DNA from: SKPT01 sp040905445
GTDB taxonomy: Bacteria; Planctomycetota; Phycisphaerae; Phycisphaerales; Phycisphaeraceae
Length of the DNA: 54,050 nt
Assembly: GCA_040905445.1 (NCBI GenBank)
Contig: JBBDRN010000009.1
Location: forward strand, 1-54,050
Reading direction: 5' to 3'
A program made the translations under genes and the position numbers. Positions 8,619-15,881 of this stretch are shown piece by piece (position 1 is the stretch's first letter; each line of letters begins with the position of its first letter). The notes beneath the pieces were generated by a model. The model ran no database searches and was not told where the DNA came from. It saw nothing but the letters and a program-made list of their open reading frames with translations.

Positions 8619-9536
8619 TTATTCGATTCGGTAGTCGATCTCCAGCACGATGGAGCGGTCGGCCTGTTCGATCCGCTCGCCGGCCATGCGCCAGCGGTAG
8701 AGACTGGTGCGGATCGCGGCGTCCCAGTCGGCGTAGCCGGTCGAGCGGAGCAGCCGGGCCTCGATGACGCTGCCCTCGCCGGGCGAGAACGTCATCGTGA
8801 CACGCGTGTCTCGCGGGCGCGAGGTCATCCATGAAATCGCGCTGATCTGCGCCCGGGCGGGCGTCACCTCGATCCCCGGTCCCACGAGCACTTCACCAAC
8901 GCGTTCAAGCTCGGAGCCGTCGATGCGGACCGGATCGACGGCCGCGTCGGCGCGCGGCGCGGCCGTCGGTCGATCGAGCTCGACCTCATGAGCGCTCGTC
9001 TCAGCCGCCGCGTCGGTGGACGGCGCCGCGGCGTCGCGGGATGGCCCCGGCAGGGGCGGTGCGGAGCCGTCGGGGGGGCCCGGCAGCTCACCGAGCGCGA
9101 GCGGGTCGGTCGCAGCCAGCCCGGCCGTGCCCGGCAACACCGCCGCCCCGCCACCTTCCGCGGCGGAAGGTGGCGGGGTGGCGGGGGCGGGGGTGACGGG
9201 GGCGGGGGCGGGGGCGGGCTCGATGTTGAGCGGAGCGTCGTCGGTCGGGTCGACCTCGTCCTGCAGGGCCGGCTGCTCGGTCCGCGCCTGCCGCGCCAGC
9301 AGCTCGCGGTAGTCGTCGTGGGCGATCCAGGCAACGCGGGCCTGCGTCGCGTCGGCACGGCCGAGCGCCAGCGGGGCCTCGAGCATCGGCATGCGCTCGC
9401 CGTCGCGCCGCCGCTCGCGGTCGTCCGCCGCCCGCGCCAGGCCCCACTGCTGCGCGCCGCCCAGCGCGACCACGTGCACGACGACCGCCACGAGCAGGCC
9501 CAGCGCGAGGATGATGGAGCTGTCGCGGTCACTCAT
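8619..9536 (-). CDS. TonB-like energy-transducer protein
   Basis: A 305-aa protein with one N-terminal membrane segment (IILALGLLVAVVVHVVAL), a long proline/alanine-rich periplasmic spacer and a C-terminal TonB-type domain (RDTRVTMTF, LRSTGYADWDAAI, YRWRMAG). The start was placed at the ATG at 9536, which overlaps the end of the ExbD-like gene by eight bases; the longer frame to 9662 would only read back through that gene. TonB proteins carry proton-motive energy from ExbB/ExbD to outer-membrane receptors. Here ExbD is next door but no ExbB is visible. The spacer includes a 33-bp palindrome read in frame (residues about 120-130). Confidence 0.75.
   Translation of the reverse strand: MSDRDSSIILALGLLVAVVVHVVALGGAQQWGLARAADDRERRRDGERMPMLEAPLALGRADATQARVAWIAHDDYRELLARQARTEQPALQDEVDPTDDAPLNIEPAPAPAPVTPAPATPPPSAAEGGGAAVLPGTAGLAATDPLALGELPGPPDGSAPPLPGPSRDAAAPSTDAAAETSAHEVELDRPTAAPRADAAVDPVRIDGSELERVGEVLVGPGIEVTPARAQISAISWMTSRPRDTRVTMTFSPGEGSVIEARLLRSTGYADWDAAIRTSLYRWRMAGERIEQADRSIVLEIDYRIE
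9146..9178. repeat. 33-bp palindrome with CCCCGCCAC arms, in frame (copy 2)
   Basis: Perfect 15-bp arms CCCCGCCACCTTCCG / CGGAAGGTGGCGGGG around CGG. It is identical to copy 1 at 31 of 33 positions and read in the same frame, as TPPPSAAEGGGAA, in the spacer of the TonB-like protein. Confidence 0.85.
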
Positions 9537-10053
9537 CGCCTGGCGCCTCCGATCCGACGATGGCGAAGTCGCGCACGCCGGCGCGCTCGATGCGCGCGAC
9601 CAGGTCGACGAACATCGGGCCACGATCCACCACCGCCGCGTCACCGCGCAGCTCGCCGCCACCGCGGCCGGCCTCCTCCATCGCCACGAAGAGTTGCGCC
9701 GGCTCGGCTGCGTCCGCCAGCTCCGCCAGCCGCTCGTCGAGTTCGTCGTCGCCGATCGGCTGCCGGTTCCAGTAGATCGCGCCCGCGCGGTCGATGGTCA
9801 CGGCATGCGCCCGGCCGGGCTCCGCCCGCTGCGTGCCCACGACACCCGTAAGCTCGACGGGCAACACCTGGGCCTGCACCGTGAGCACGAGGCTGTAGAT
9901 GAAGAACGTCAGCAGCAGAAATACCACGTCGATCAGCGGCAGCAGCTCGACGCGGGCCGCGTGGTCGTGTCGCCGGAGGCGGAGCATGCGTACATGGTAG
10001 GGCGCACGGGGTGGGGCGGGCGTGGCGGGGGAAGGCGCCTGGGTGACGCTCAC
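9529..10053 (-). CDS. exbD: ExbD/TolR-like biopolymer transport protein
   Basis: A 174-aa protein with one membrane helix near residues 35-60 (LLPLIDVVFLLLTFFIYSL). It contains the hallmark LIDVVFLLL, whose Asp is the proton-relay residue of ExbD, TolR and MotB. The periplasmic remainder ends in a typical ExbD fold. The start is a GTG at 10053 whose GTGA overlaps the stop of the preceding gene, implying translational coupling; ATG at 9987 is the alternative and would drop a proline/alanine-rich leader. Its usual partner ExbB/TolQ is not in the window, so it must use one encoded elsewhere or work in an atypical complex with the RND pump. Confidence 0.85.
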   Translation of the reverse strand: MSVTQAPSPATPAPPRAPYHVRMLRLRRHDHAARVELLPLIDVVFLLLTFFIYSLVLTVQAQVLPVELTGVVGTQRAEPGRAHAVTIDRAGAIYWNRQPIGDDELDERLAELADAAEPAQLFVAMEEAGRGGGELRGDAAVVDRGPMFVDLVARIERAGVRDFAIVGSEAPGDE

Positions 10054-10397
10054 CGACCCTCGTGCCCGCGTCGCTGCGTCGCCGCCGCGGCGGCGTCGGT
10101 GCCAAGCTGGCGTTCGACCGGCAGGACGAGGGCCTGGAGGTGCTCGTGGGCACGCTTCTCCGTGCGGAAGTGCTCGAGGTCGGCGAACAGGCGGTCGACG
10201 TCGGCCTCGGGGACGATCGCCTGGAAGACCGTGAGGTTGCCCGGGAAGATCTGCGTGCCATGGTGCCGGCCTTCGTGGTCCTTGCCCTCCATGAGCGGGT
10301 AGCGCACGAACTGCCGGACGCCGGCGTGCTCCAGCAGCACGTCGATGGCGTCGGTGTACTCGAAGTGGACGTGGATCTGGACGAGCTTGAGGTTCAT
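10050..10397 (-). CDS. PII-like, RND-transporter-associated protein (PG0541-type)
   Basis: A 115-aa soluble protein starting MNLKLVQIHVHFEYTDAIDV. It has the length and beta-alpha-beta layout of PII-like proteins found next to RND pumps (PG0541-type or DUF3240-like). The block GVRQFVRYPLMEGKDHEGRH, followed by PGNLTVFQAIVP, fits that family. It overlaps the pump gene by four bases (ATGA) and the ExbD-like gene by four (GTGA). Inferred role: an allosteric sensor of the pump, by analogy with PII regulation of transporters. Its last 20 or so residues are low-complexity. The family call is from pattern only. Confidence 0.65.
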   Translation of the reverse strand: MNLKLVQIHVHFEYTDAIDVLLEHAGVRQFVRYPLMEGKDHEGRHHGTQIFPGNLTVFQAIVPEADVDRLFADLEHFRTEKRAHEHLQALVLPVERQLGTDAAAAATQRRGHEGR

Positions 10398-13300
10398 GCC
10401 GGCGCCTCCCGCGGTGTGTGGACGCGGTCGTCGCGCCGCTCGCCGCGCAGGAAGCGAAGCGCGCCGGCCTGCAGCTCGTCGAAGAGGGTGTAGACGACGG
10501 GGACGACGAGCAGCGTCAGCGCGGTGGAGACGGCCAGTCCGCCGGCGACGGCGACGCCGAGGGGCATGCGCGCCTCGCCGCCGGCACCGAGGCCCATCGC
10601 CAGCGGCGTGATGCCCAGAACGGTGGAGACGGCGGTCATGAGCACGGGGCGGAAGCGGACCTGGGCGGCCTGCTGCGCGGCGTCGATCGGCGCGAGCCCG
10701 CGCCCGATCAGCACGTTGGTGTAATCCACGAGCAGGATGGCGTTCTTGGCGACGAGGCCCATGAGCATGATGAGCCCGATGTAGGCGTAGATATTGAGCG
10801 TCAGCCCGAACAGCAAGAGCCCGCCGAACGCGCCGATCGTCGCCAGCGGCAGCGAGATCATGATCGACAGCGGGTAGACGAACGACTCGAACTGGGCGGT
10901 GAGGATCAGGTAGATGAACAGGATCGAGAAGCCGATGGCCAGCGTGAGGTAGAAGAACGACTCCTCGAAGAGCTGTGACATGCCGGCCATCTCGTACTCG
11001 GCGCCGGCGGGCAGGTTTTCGTCGAGGTAGGCTTCGAGCCGCGCGACAGCGTCGCCGAGCGCCACACCGGGCGGGACACTGGCGGAGATGGTGGCGGCGC
11101 GCATGCGGTTGAAGCGGTGGATCTCGCTGGGGCCGATCGTCTCCTCAATGGTGACGAGGCTGTCAAGCGAGACGATGCCCGCCCCCCCACCACCTCCGCC
11201 ACCCCCACCACCTTCGCCGCCCCCGCCGGCGTTGGCGTTGGCGCCGCGGACGTAGATGTTGCGCAGGGCCTCGGGCGCCATCGCGCCGCGGCCGACGATC
11301 TCCGCGATGACGTCGTAGCGGTCGGTGTCGACCTCGATGTTGGAGATCTCCGTGCCGCCGAACAGCAGGCGGAGCGTGTTGGAGATGTCGGCGACACTGA
11401 CGCCAGCCTCGGCGGCGCGGTCGCGGTCGATGTGGACGTCGACCTGGGGGTTGTTGATCTGCAGGTCGGTGCGCACACCGACGAACCAGTCGGGCTGGGT
11501 GCGCATCCACTGCATGAGCTGCTCCTGCTGCTGGTCGAGCTGCTGGATGCTCGGGTGCTTGAGGACGACGGCGATCGGGTCGCCGCCCATCCCACCGGGG
11601 CTCATCTCCATGACGAACGCCCGGCCGGCGGGCAGGTTGTCCAGCCGCTCGCGCAGCGCCTGCATGACCTCGACCTGGTGGGCGTCGCGCTCGTGGCGGT
11701 CGGTCATGCGGACGAACGCCATGCCGCTGCTGGGCTCGCCCGGCCCGCCGCGCCCGAGCCCGATCGCAAGGAACTGGTGGCGGATCTCGTCCATGTCCGC
11801 GAGCTCGGCCTCGATCTGCCTTGCGAACGCGTCCGTCTCGGCGATCGTCGCGCCGCGCGGCGCCTCGAAGATGATCATGAACTGCGAGCGATCCTCCGCC
11901 GCGGCAAACTCGCGCGACACGCCCGTCAATGCGAGCAACCCGACCAGGAACGCCGCGATGCCGAGCAGCACCGTCAGGCCCCGGTGGCGAAACGCATGGC
12001 GCAGCATCCACTGGTAGGAACGGTCGACCGCCGCGAAAGCCCGCTCCGAGAAGCGGAACACCCGGCCATGCGTCTCCGGCACGCGCAGCGCCCGCGAGCA
12101 GAGCACCGGCGTGAGCGTCAGCGCCACGAGCGTCGACGCGAAGACGGTGACCGCCACCGTCACGCCGAACTCCAGGAAGAACCGCCCGATCAGCCCGCCG
12201 GTGAACGCGACGGGCAGGAACACGGCCCCAAGCGCGAGCGTGTTGGCGATGTTGGGGAACGCGACCTCCGTCGTGCCGATGCGGGCCGCGGGCTCGGACT
12301 CGGCGCCGTTTTCCATGTGCAGGTAGGCGCGCTCCAGCACCACGATCGCGTCGTCGATCACGATGCCGATCACGAGGATCAGCGCCAGCAGCGTCAGCAC
12401 GTTGATGGAGAAGCCGAACTGGCTGATGAGCACCAGCCCAATGAGCAGCGACGTGGGGATGGCGACAATGGTGACCATCGTGCCGCGCCACGACCGCAGG
12501 AACCCGAGCACCACCAGGGCCACGAGCAGCGTCGCGATGGCGATGGTGACGACCAGGTCGCGGATGTTCTCGCGCACGAACTCGGACTGATCGACGGCGA
12601 CGGTGTGGTACAGCCCGGGCGGGAAGTTCTCGGCCAGCTCGTTCATGCGCTCGCGCACGTTCCGAGCGACCTCGACGGTGTTGGCGTCGGCCTGCTTGAC
12701 GATGCCCATGCCCACCGCCTGATCGCCCGCGAACCGGGCAACGCGGCGGTCGTTGCTGATGCCGTCCACCGCCTCGCCCACGTCCGCGAGGCGGATCGGC
12801 GCGTCGTCGCGGTAGGCCACGACGAGGTTGTTGAACGGCTCGGCGCGCGCGAACTGCCCACGCGTCTGGATGAGGAACTCGCGCCGCTCGCCCTCGATGC
12901 GGCCGGCGGGGATGTCCACGTTCTCGCGCTGGATGGTCTCGACGACGTCCTGCACCGTCAGGCCATGCGCCGCGAGGCGGTCCGGATCGAGGCGGATGCG
13001 CACGGCGTAGGATCGCAGGCCGCCGATCTGGATCTGCCCCACGCCGCGGATGGTCTCGATGCGCTGCTGGAGCTGGTTCTCGGCATAGTCGCTCAGATCG
13101 ACGTCGGACCAGCGCTCGTCGCCGCGCAGCGTGACCCACATGATCGCCTGGGCGCCGAGGTCGAGCTTGCGGACGATCGGGGCCTCGGCGTCATTGGGCA
13201 GTTGTCGCCGGGTGCGCTCGACAGCGTCGCGCACGTCCTGGGCGGCGACGTCGAGATCGCGCCAGAGCTCGAACTGGACGATGATCTGCGCCGTCTGCTG

Positions 13301-13552
13301 GCTGGCCGACGACGTCAGCTCGCGGATGCCCTCGATGGTGTTGATCTCGCCCTCGAGTGGCTCGACGAGCTCGGACTCGACGACCTCGGGCGACGCGCCG
13401 GGCAGGACGACGTTGACGCTGACGACGGGGAACTCGACGTCCGGGCTCTCCTGGACGGGCATCTGGAAGAAGCCGTAGACGCCGAACACCCCGGCGACGA
13501 GGAAGAAGACGATGGTGAGGACCGGCCGGCGAATGCAGAAGTTCCAGATCAT
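10394..13552 (-). CDS. RND efflux pump inner-membrane subunit (HAE1/AcrB type)
   Basis: A 1052-aa protein, normal for the family, with a first helix at residues about 10-30, two large periplasmic loops and two sets of membrane helices. The paired acids of the proton relay are in IGIVIDDAIVVLE (residue about 400), as in AcrB. It expels hydrophobic or amphiphilic compounds using the proton gradient, in complex with the adaptor encoded just upstream. The second porter loop contains a glycine tract (residues about 773-792), unusual for AcrB-type proteins. It overlaps the adaptor gene and the PII-like gene by four bases each. No TolC-like channel gene is in the operon. The substrate cannot be told. 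Confidence 0.95.
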   Translation of the reverse strand: MIWNFCIRRPVLTIVFFLVAGVFGVYGFFQMPVQESPDVEFPVVSVNVVLPGASPEVVESELVEPLEGEINTIEGIRELTSSASQQTAQIIVQFELWRDLDVAAQDVRDAVERTRRQLPNDAEAPIVRKLDLGAQAIMWVTLRGDERWSDVDLSDYAENQLQQRIETIRGVGQIQIGGLRSYAVRIRLDPDRLAAHGLTVQDVVETIQRENVDIPAGRIEGERREFLIQTRGQFARAEPFNNLVVAYRDDAPIRLADVGEAVDGISNDRRVARFAGDQAVGMGIVKQADANTVEVARNVRERMNELAENFPPGLYHTVAVDQSEFVRENIRDLVVTIAIATLLVALVVLGFLRSWRGTMVTIVAIPTSLLIGLVLISQFGFSINVLTLLALILVIGIVIDDAIVVLERAYLHMENGAESEPAARIGTTEVAFPNIANTLALGAVFLPVAFTGGLIGRFFLEFGVTVAVTVFASTLVALTLTPVLCSRALRVPETHGRVFRFSERAFAAVDRSYQWMLRHAFRHRGLTVLLGIAAFLVGLLALTGVSREFAAAEDRSQFMIIFEAPRGATIAETDAFARQIEAELADMDEIRHQFLAIGLGRGGPGEPSSGMAFVRMTDRHERDAHQVEVMQALRERLDNLPAGRAFVMEMSPGGMGGDPIAVVLKHPSIQQLDQQQEQLMQWMRTQPDWFVGVRTDLQINNPQVDVHIDRDRAAEAGVSVADISNTLRLLFGGTEISNIEVDTDRYDVIAEIVGRGAMAPEALRNIYVRGANANAGGGGEGGGGGGGGGGAGIVSLDSLVTIEETIGPSEIHRFNRMRAATISASVPPGVALGDAVARLEAYLDENLPAGAEYEMAGMSQLFEESFFYLTLAIGFSILFIYLILTAQFESFVYPLSIMISLPLATIGAFGGLLLFGLTLNIYAYIGLIMLMGLVAKNAILLVDYTNVLIGRGLAPIDAAQQAAQVRFRPVLMTAVSTVLGITPLAMGLGAGGEARMPLGVAVAGGLAVSTALTLLVVPVVYTLFDELQAGALRFLRGERRDDRVHTPREAPA
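11178..11232 (-). repeat. Glycine-coding simple repeat within the RND pump gene
   Basis: A run of GGN codons encodes roughly 17 glycines with single Glu and Ala interruptions in the second periplasmic porter region. Such tracts arise by replication slippage. The two ends read as normal pump sequence, so it is an in-frame expansion. Confidence 0.75.
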
Positions 13553-14775
13553 CGCACCCCCCCCGCCGCGACATCATCCCCCGCCACGACATCATCCCCC
13601 GCCGCGTCATCCACGTCGGCCTCGGCGTCGCCGTCCGCGTCGCGCTCGCCGGTGATGCGCACCCGGTCGCCGTCGCTGACGCGCAGGTGCCCGAGGCGGA
13701 CGACGCGCTCGCCAGGCTCGACGCCTTCGAGGATCTCGACGACGCCATTGCGGCGCAGGCCGGTGCGGACGGCCCGGGCGTGGGCCTGGTCGTCCTCGTC
13801 GACCACGTAGACGCGGTAGCCCTGGCGTGTGCCGACGAGCGATTCCTCCGGCACGACGGGCCGGTCCTCGCGCACATTCAGCGTCGCCGAGGCGGTGGCG
13901 AACGTGCCGGGCGCGAGCTGGCCGTCGGGATTGGGGATCTCGGCACGGACGCGGACGGTGCGCGTCGCCTGGTCGACGGCCGGGCTGATGAACGAGACGT
14001 TGCCCTCGAACACCTCGCCGGCGTAGGCCGCGACGCTCAGCCGCACGCTCTGGCCCTGCTGCAGGCGCGCCAGGTGCCGCTCGGGCACGGCGAAGCTGAT
14101 GCGCATCGGGTCGATCTGGTAGAGCGTGGCGAGCGGTTCACCGACCGGGACGTAGGCGCCGACGTCGACCTCGCGCTCGGAGATCACGCCGGCAAACGGC
14201 GCCTCGATGCGCGTGCGGTCGAGCTCCTCGTCCAGCACGTCGAGTTCCGCCTCCAGCCGGTCGCGCTCGGCGGCGGCCTCGTCGTAGGCCGACTGCGCCC
14301 GGTCCAGCTCGTCCTCGGCCACAACGCCCTGCTCGCGCAGCCGGCGTTGCCGGTCCAGCGTCCGCTCGGCGTTGCTCAGACGCACCTCGGCGGAGCGCAG
14401 CGCCGCCGCGCTCGCCTCGCGCTGCCGGCGGAGGCGCTCGGCGTCGATCTCGAAAAGCAGTTGCCCCTGCTCGACACGCCCGCCCTCCTCGAAGCCGACG
14501 GCCTGGATGCGCCCGGCGATCTCGGGACGGAGCACCACGCGCTGCGTCGCCTGCAGCGTCCCCACGCCGCGGATCGTCTCCTCCAGCGTGAGCACCTCGA
14601 CCGTGGCGAGCTCGACGGGCGGTCGGCGGTCGCCGCCACCGTCGCTGGGCTCCTCCTCGGTCTCGCGCAAGGCCACGAACGCCAGCAGCGCCGCGAGCGC
14701 GCCGACCAGCACGACACCGAGGATCGTCGGCCACCAGCTCGGGCCGTGACGCTTGGTTCCCTTGTCCGCAGGCAT
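13549..14775 (-). CDS. RND efflux periplasmic adaptor (HlyD/MFP family)
   Basis: A 408-aa membrane-fusion protein that bridges the RND pump and an outer-membrane channel. The start was set at ATG 14775 (MPADKGTKRHG); the frame continues upstream without a family match. One N-terminal helix (PTILGVVLVGALAALLAF), then the lipoyl half-motif (GRIQAVGFEEGGRVEQGQLL), a coiled-coil hairpin at residues about 110-165, the second half-motif and beta-barrel domains follow. It ends in a linker of repeated GDDV units. It is the first gene of a five-gene operon with the pump, PII-like, ExbD and TonB-like genes. A -10-like TATAAT lies about 160 bases upstream. Confidence 0.92.
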   Translation of the reverse strand: MPADKGTKRHGPSWWPTILGVVLVGALAALLAFVALRETEEEPSDGGGDRRPPVELATVEVLTLEETIRGVGTLQATQRVVLRPEIAGRIQAVGFEEGGRVEQGQLLFEIDAERLRRQREASAAALRSAEVRLSNAERTLDRQRRLREQGVVAEDELDRAQSAYDEAAAERDRLEAELDVLDEELDRTRIEAPFAGVISEREVDVGAYVPVGEPLATLYQIDPMRISFAVPERHLARLQQGQSVRLSVAAYAGEVFEGNVSFISPAVDQATRTVRVRAEIPNPDGQLAPGTFATASATLNVREDRPVVPEESLVGTRQGYRVYVVDEDDQAHARAVRTGLRRNGVVEILEGVEPGERVVRLGHLRVSDGDRVRITGERDADGDAEADVDDAAGDDVVAGDDVAAGGVR

Positions 14776-14937
14776 GAATGGATCCGGTGGCGTGAGGCGC
14801 AACGCCCCGCGCCGGGGGGTGGGGCCGGCGTGCGAAGCACGGAGCGTTGCTCCGCGTGCGCAGCGCCAACGCTGACTGATTGATACCCGGTTGGCCGCTC
14901 CGCGGTTCACCCCGCTGTACGCGCGGGCCGGTCCGGG

Positions 14938-14943
14938 ATTATA
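14938..14943 (-). promoter_or_regulatory. Candidate -10 box TATAAT for the efflux operon
   Basis: A perfect TATAAT on the minus strand, about 163 bases before the adaptor start. No good -35 hexamer is seen at 16-18 bases, so it is a weak candidate. It lies in the divergent region shared with the ABC ATPase gene. Confidence 0.3.
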
Positions 14944-15071
14944 CAGCCGCGCCGCCGGGACGCGGCGACGCCGCCCATGCGCGGAAGCATGACACACATG
15001 CTGCGGGCGCGCCCGCCGGGGCGTAGAATCACCGCATCGAATCCACGGCGCGCCCCGGCGGTACCCTCCCC

Positions 15072-15827
15072 TTGCCAAGCATCACCGACAACGCGGCCGA
15101 GCAGCCCGCCCCCGCGTCGCGGGGTGAGGCCGTGTTCGAAGCCCGCGGGCTGACCAAGGTCTACGACATGGGCGCGGTGCAGGTGCACGCGCTGCGCGGG
15201 ATCGACATCGACCTCTACCGCGGTGAGCTGCTGGTCCTGCTCGGGCCCTCGGGCAGCGGCAAGTCGACGCTGCTGAACATCCTCGGCGGACTCGACGTGC
15301 CCACGGCCGGCTCGCTGCGCTACCTCGGCGAGCCGCTCGTCGCCAGCGACGAGGCCGGCCTGACCCGTTTCCGCCGGCACCACGTCGGGTTCGTCTTCCA
15401 GTTCTACAACCTCATTCCCAGCCTCACCGCCCGCGAAAACGTCGCGCTTGTCACCGAGATCGCGCGTGACCCCATGGCTCCGGCCGACGCGCTGAACCTC
15501 GTGGGCCTCGGCCAGCGCGTCGACCACTTCCCCTCGCAGCTTTCCGGCGGCGAGCAGCAGCGCGTCGCCATCGCCCGCGCCGTCGCCAAGCGCCCCGCCG
15601 TCCTGCTCTGCGATGAGCCGACCGGCGCGCTGGACGCCCCCACCGGCATCGTCGTGCTGGAGGTGATCGAGCGCGTCAACCGCGAGCTGGGCACCACCGC
15701 CGCCGTCATCACCCACAACGCCGTCATCTCCGAAATGGCCGACCGCGTCGTCAGCCTTTCCGATGGCCACATCGCCAGCGAACATCGCAACACGCAGCGC
15801 CGGCCGGCCCGCGAGCTGGCGTGGTGA
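15072..15827 (+). CDS. ABC transporter ATPase, LolD/MacB-like, without adjacent permease
   Basis: A 251-aa ATPase with Walker A GPSGSGKST (residue about 60), Q-loop VFQFYNL, signature LSGGEQQRVAIARA, Walker B VLLCDEPTGALD and the switch His in VITHNA. The pattern is that of the LolD/MacB/FtsE type, which powers FtsX-like permeases that move lipoproteins or drugs across the envelope. The start used is TTG at 15072, with no clear ribosome-binding site; the first in-frame ATG lies inside the conserved domain. No FtsX-like permease is nearby, which is odd for this type. It is divergent from the efflux operon and convergent with the next gene. Confidence 0.88.
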   Translation: MPSITDNAAEQPAPASRGEAVFEARGLTKVYDMGAVQVHALRGIDIDLYRGELLVLLGPSGSGKSTLLNILGGLDVPTAGSLRYLGEPLVASDEAGLTRFRRHHVGFVFQFYNLIPSLTARENVALVTEIARDPMAPADALNLVGLGQRVDHFPSQLSGGEQQRVAIARAVAKRPAVLLCDEPTGALDAPTGIVVLEVIERVNRELGTTAAVITHNAVISEMADRVVSLSDGHIASEHRNTQRRPARELAW

Positions 15828-15864
15828 ACGGGATCGGGGGCCGATCCGATGTTCAGGCTCTGAG

Positions 15865-15881
15865 GGTCCGCACGGCGGACC
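15865..15881. repeat. Palindrome GGTCCGC/GCGGACC abutting a stop codon
   Basis: A hairpin with seven-base arms and a three-base loop. It begins on the base after the TAA (minus strand, 15884-15882) of the indolepyruvate oxidoreductase gene and separates it from the convergent ABC gene. It belongs to the same family as the doublets at 25911-25978 and 33621-33741. No T-run follows, so it is not a standard intrinsic terminator. Confidence 0.65.

Noticed and set aside
11117..13810. Plus-strand open frame across the RND pump and adaptor genes
   Set aside because: Asp/His-rich translation typical of antisense frames; the pump on the other strand is certain.
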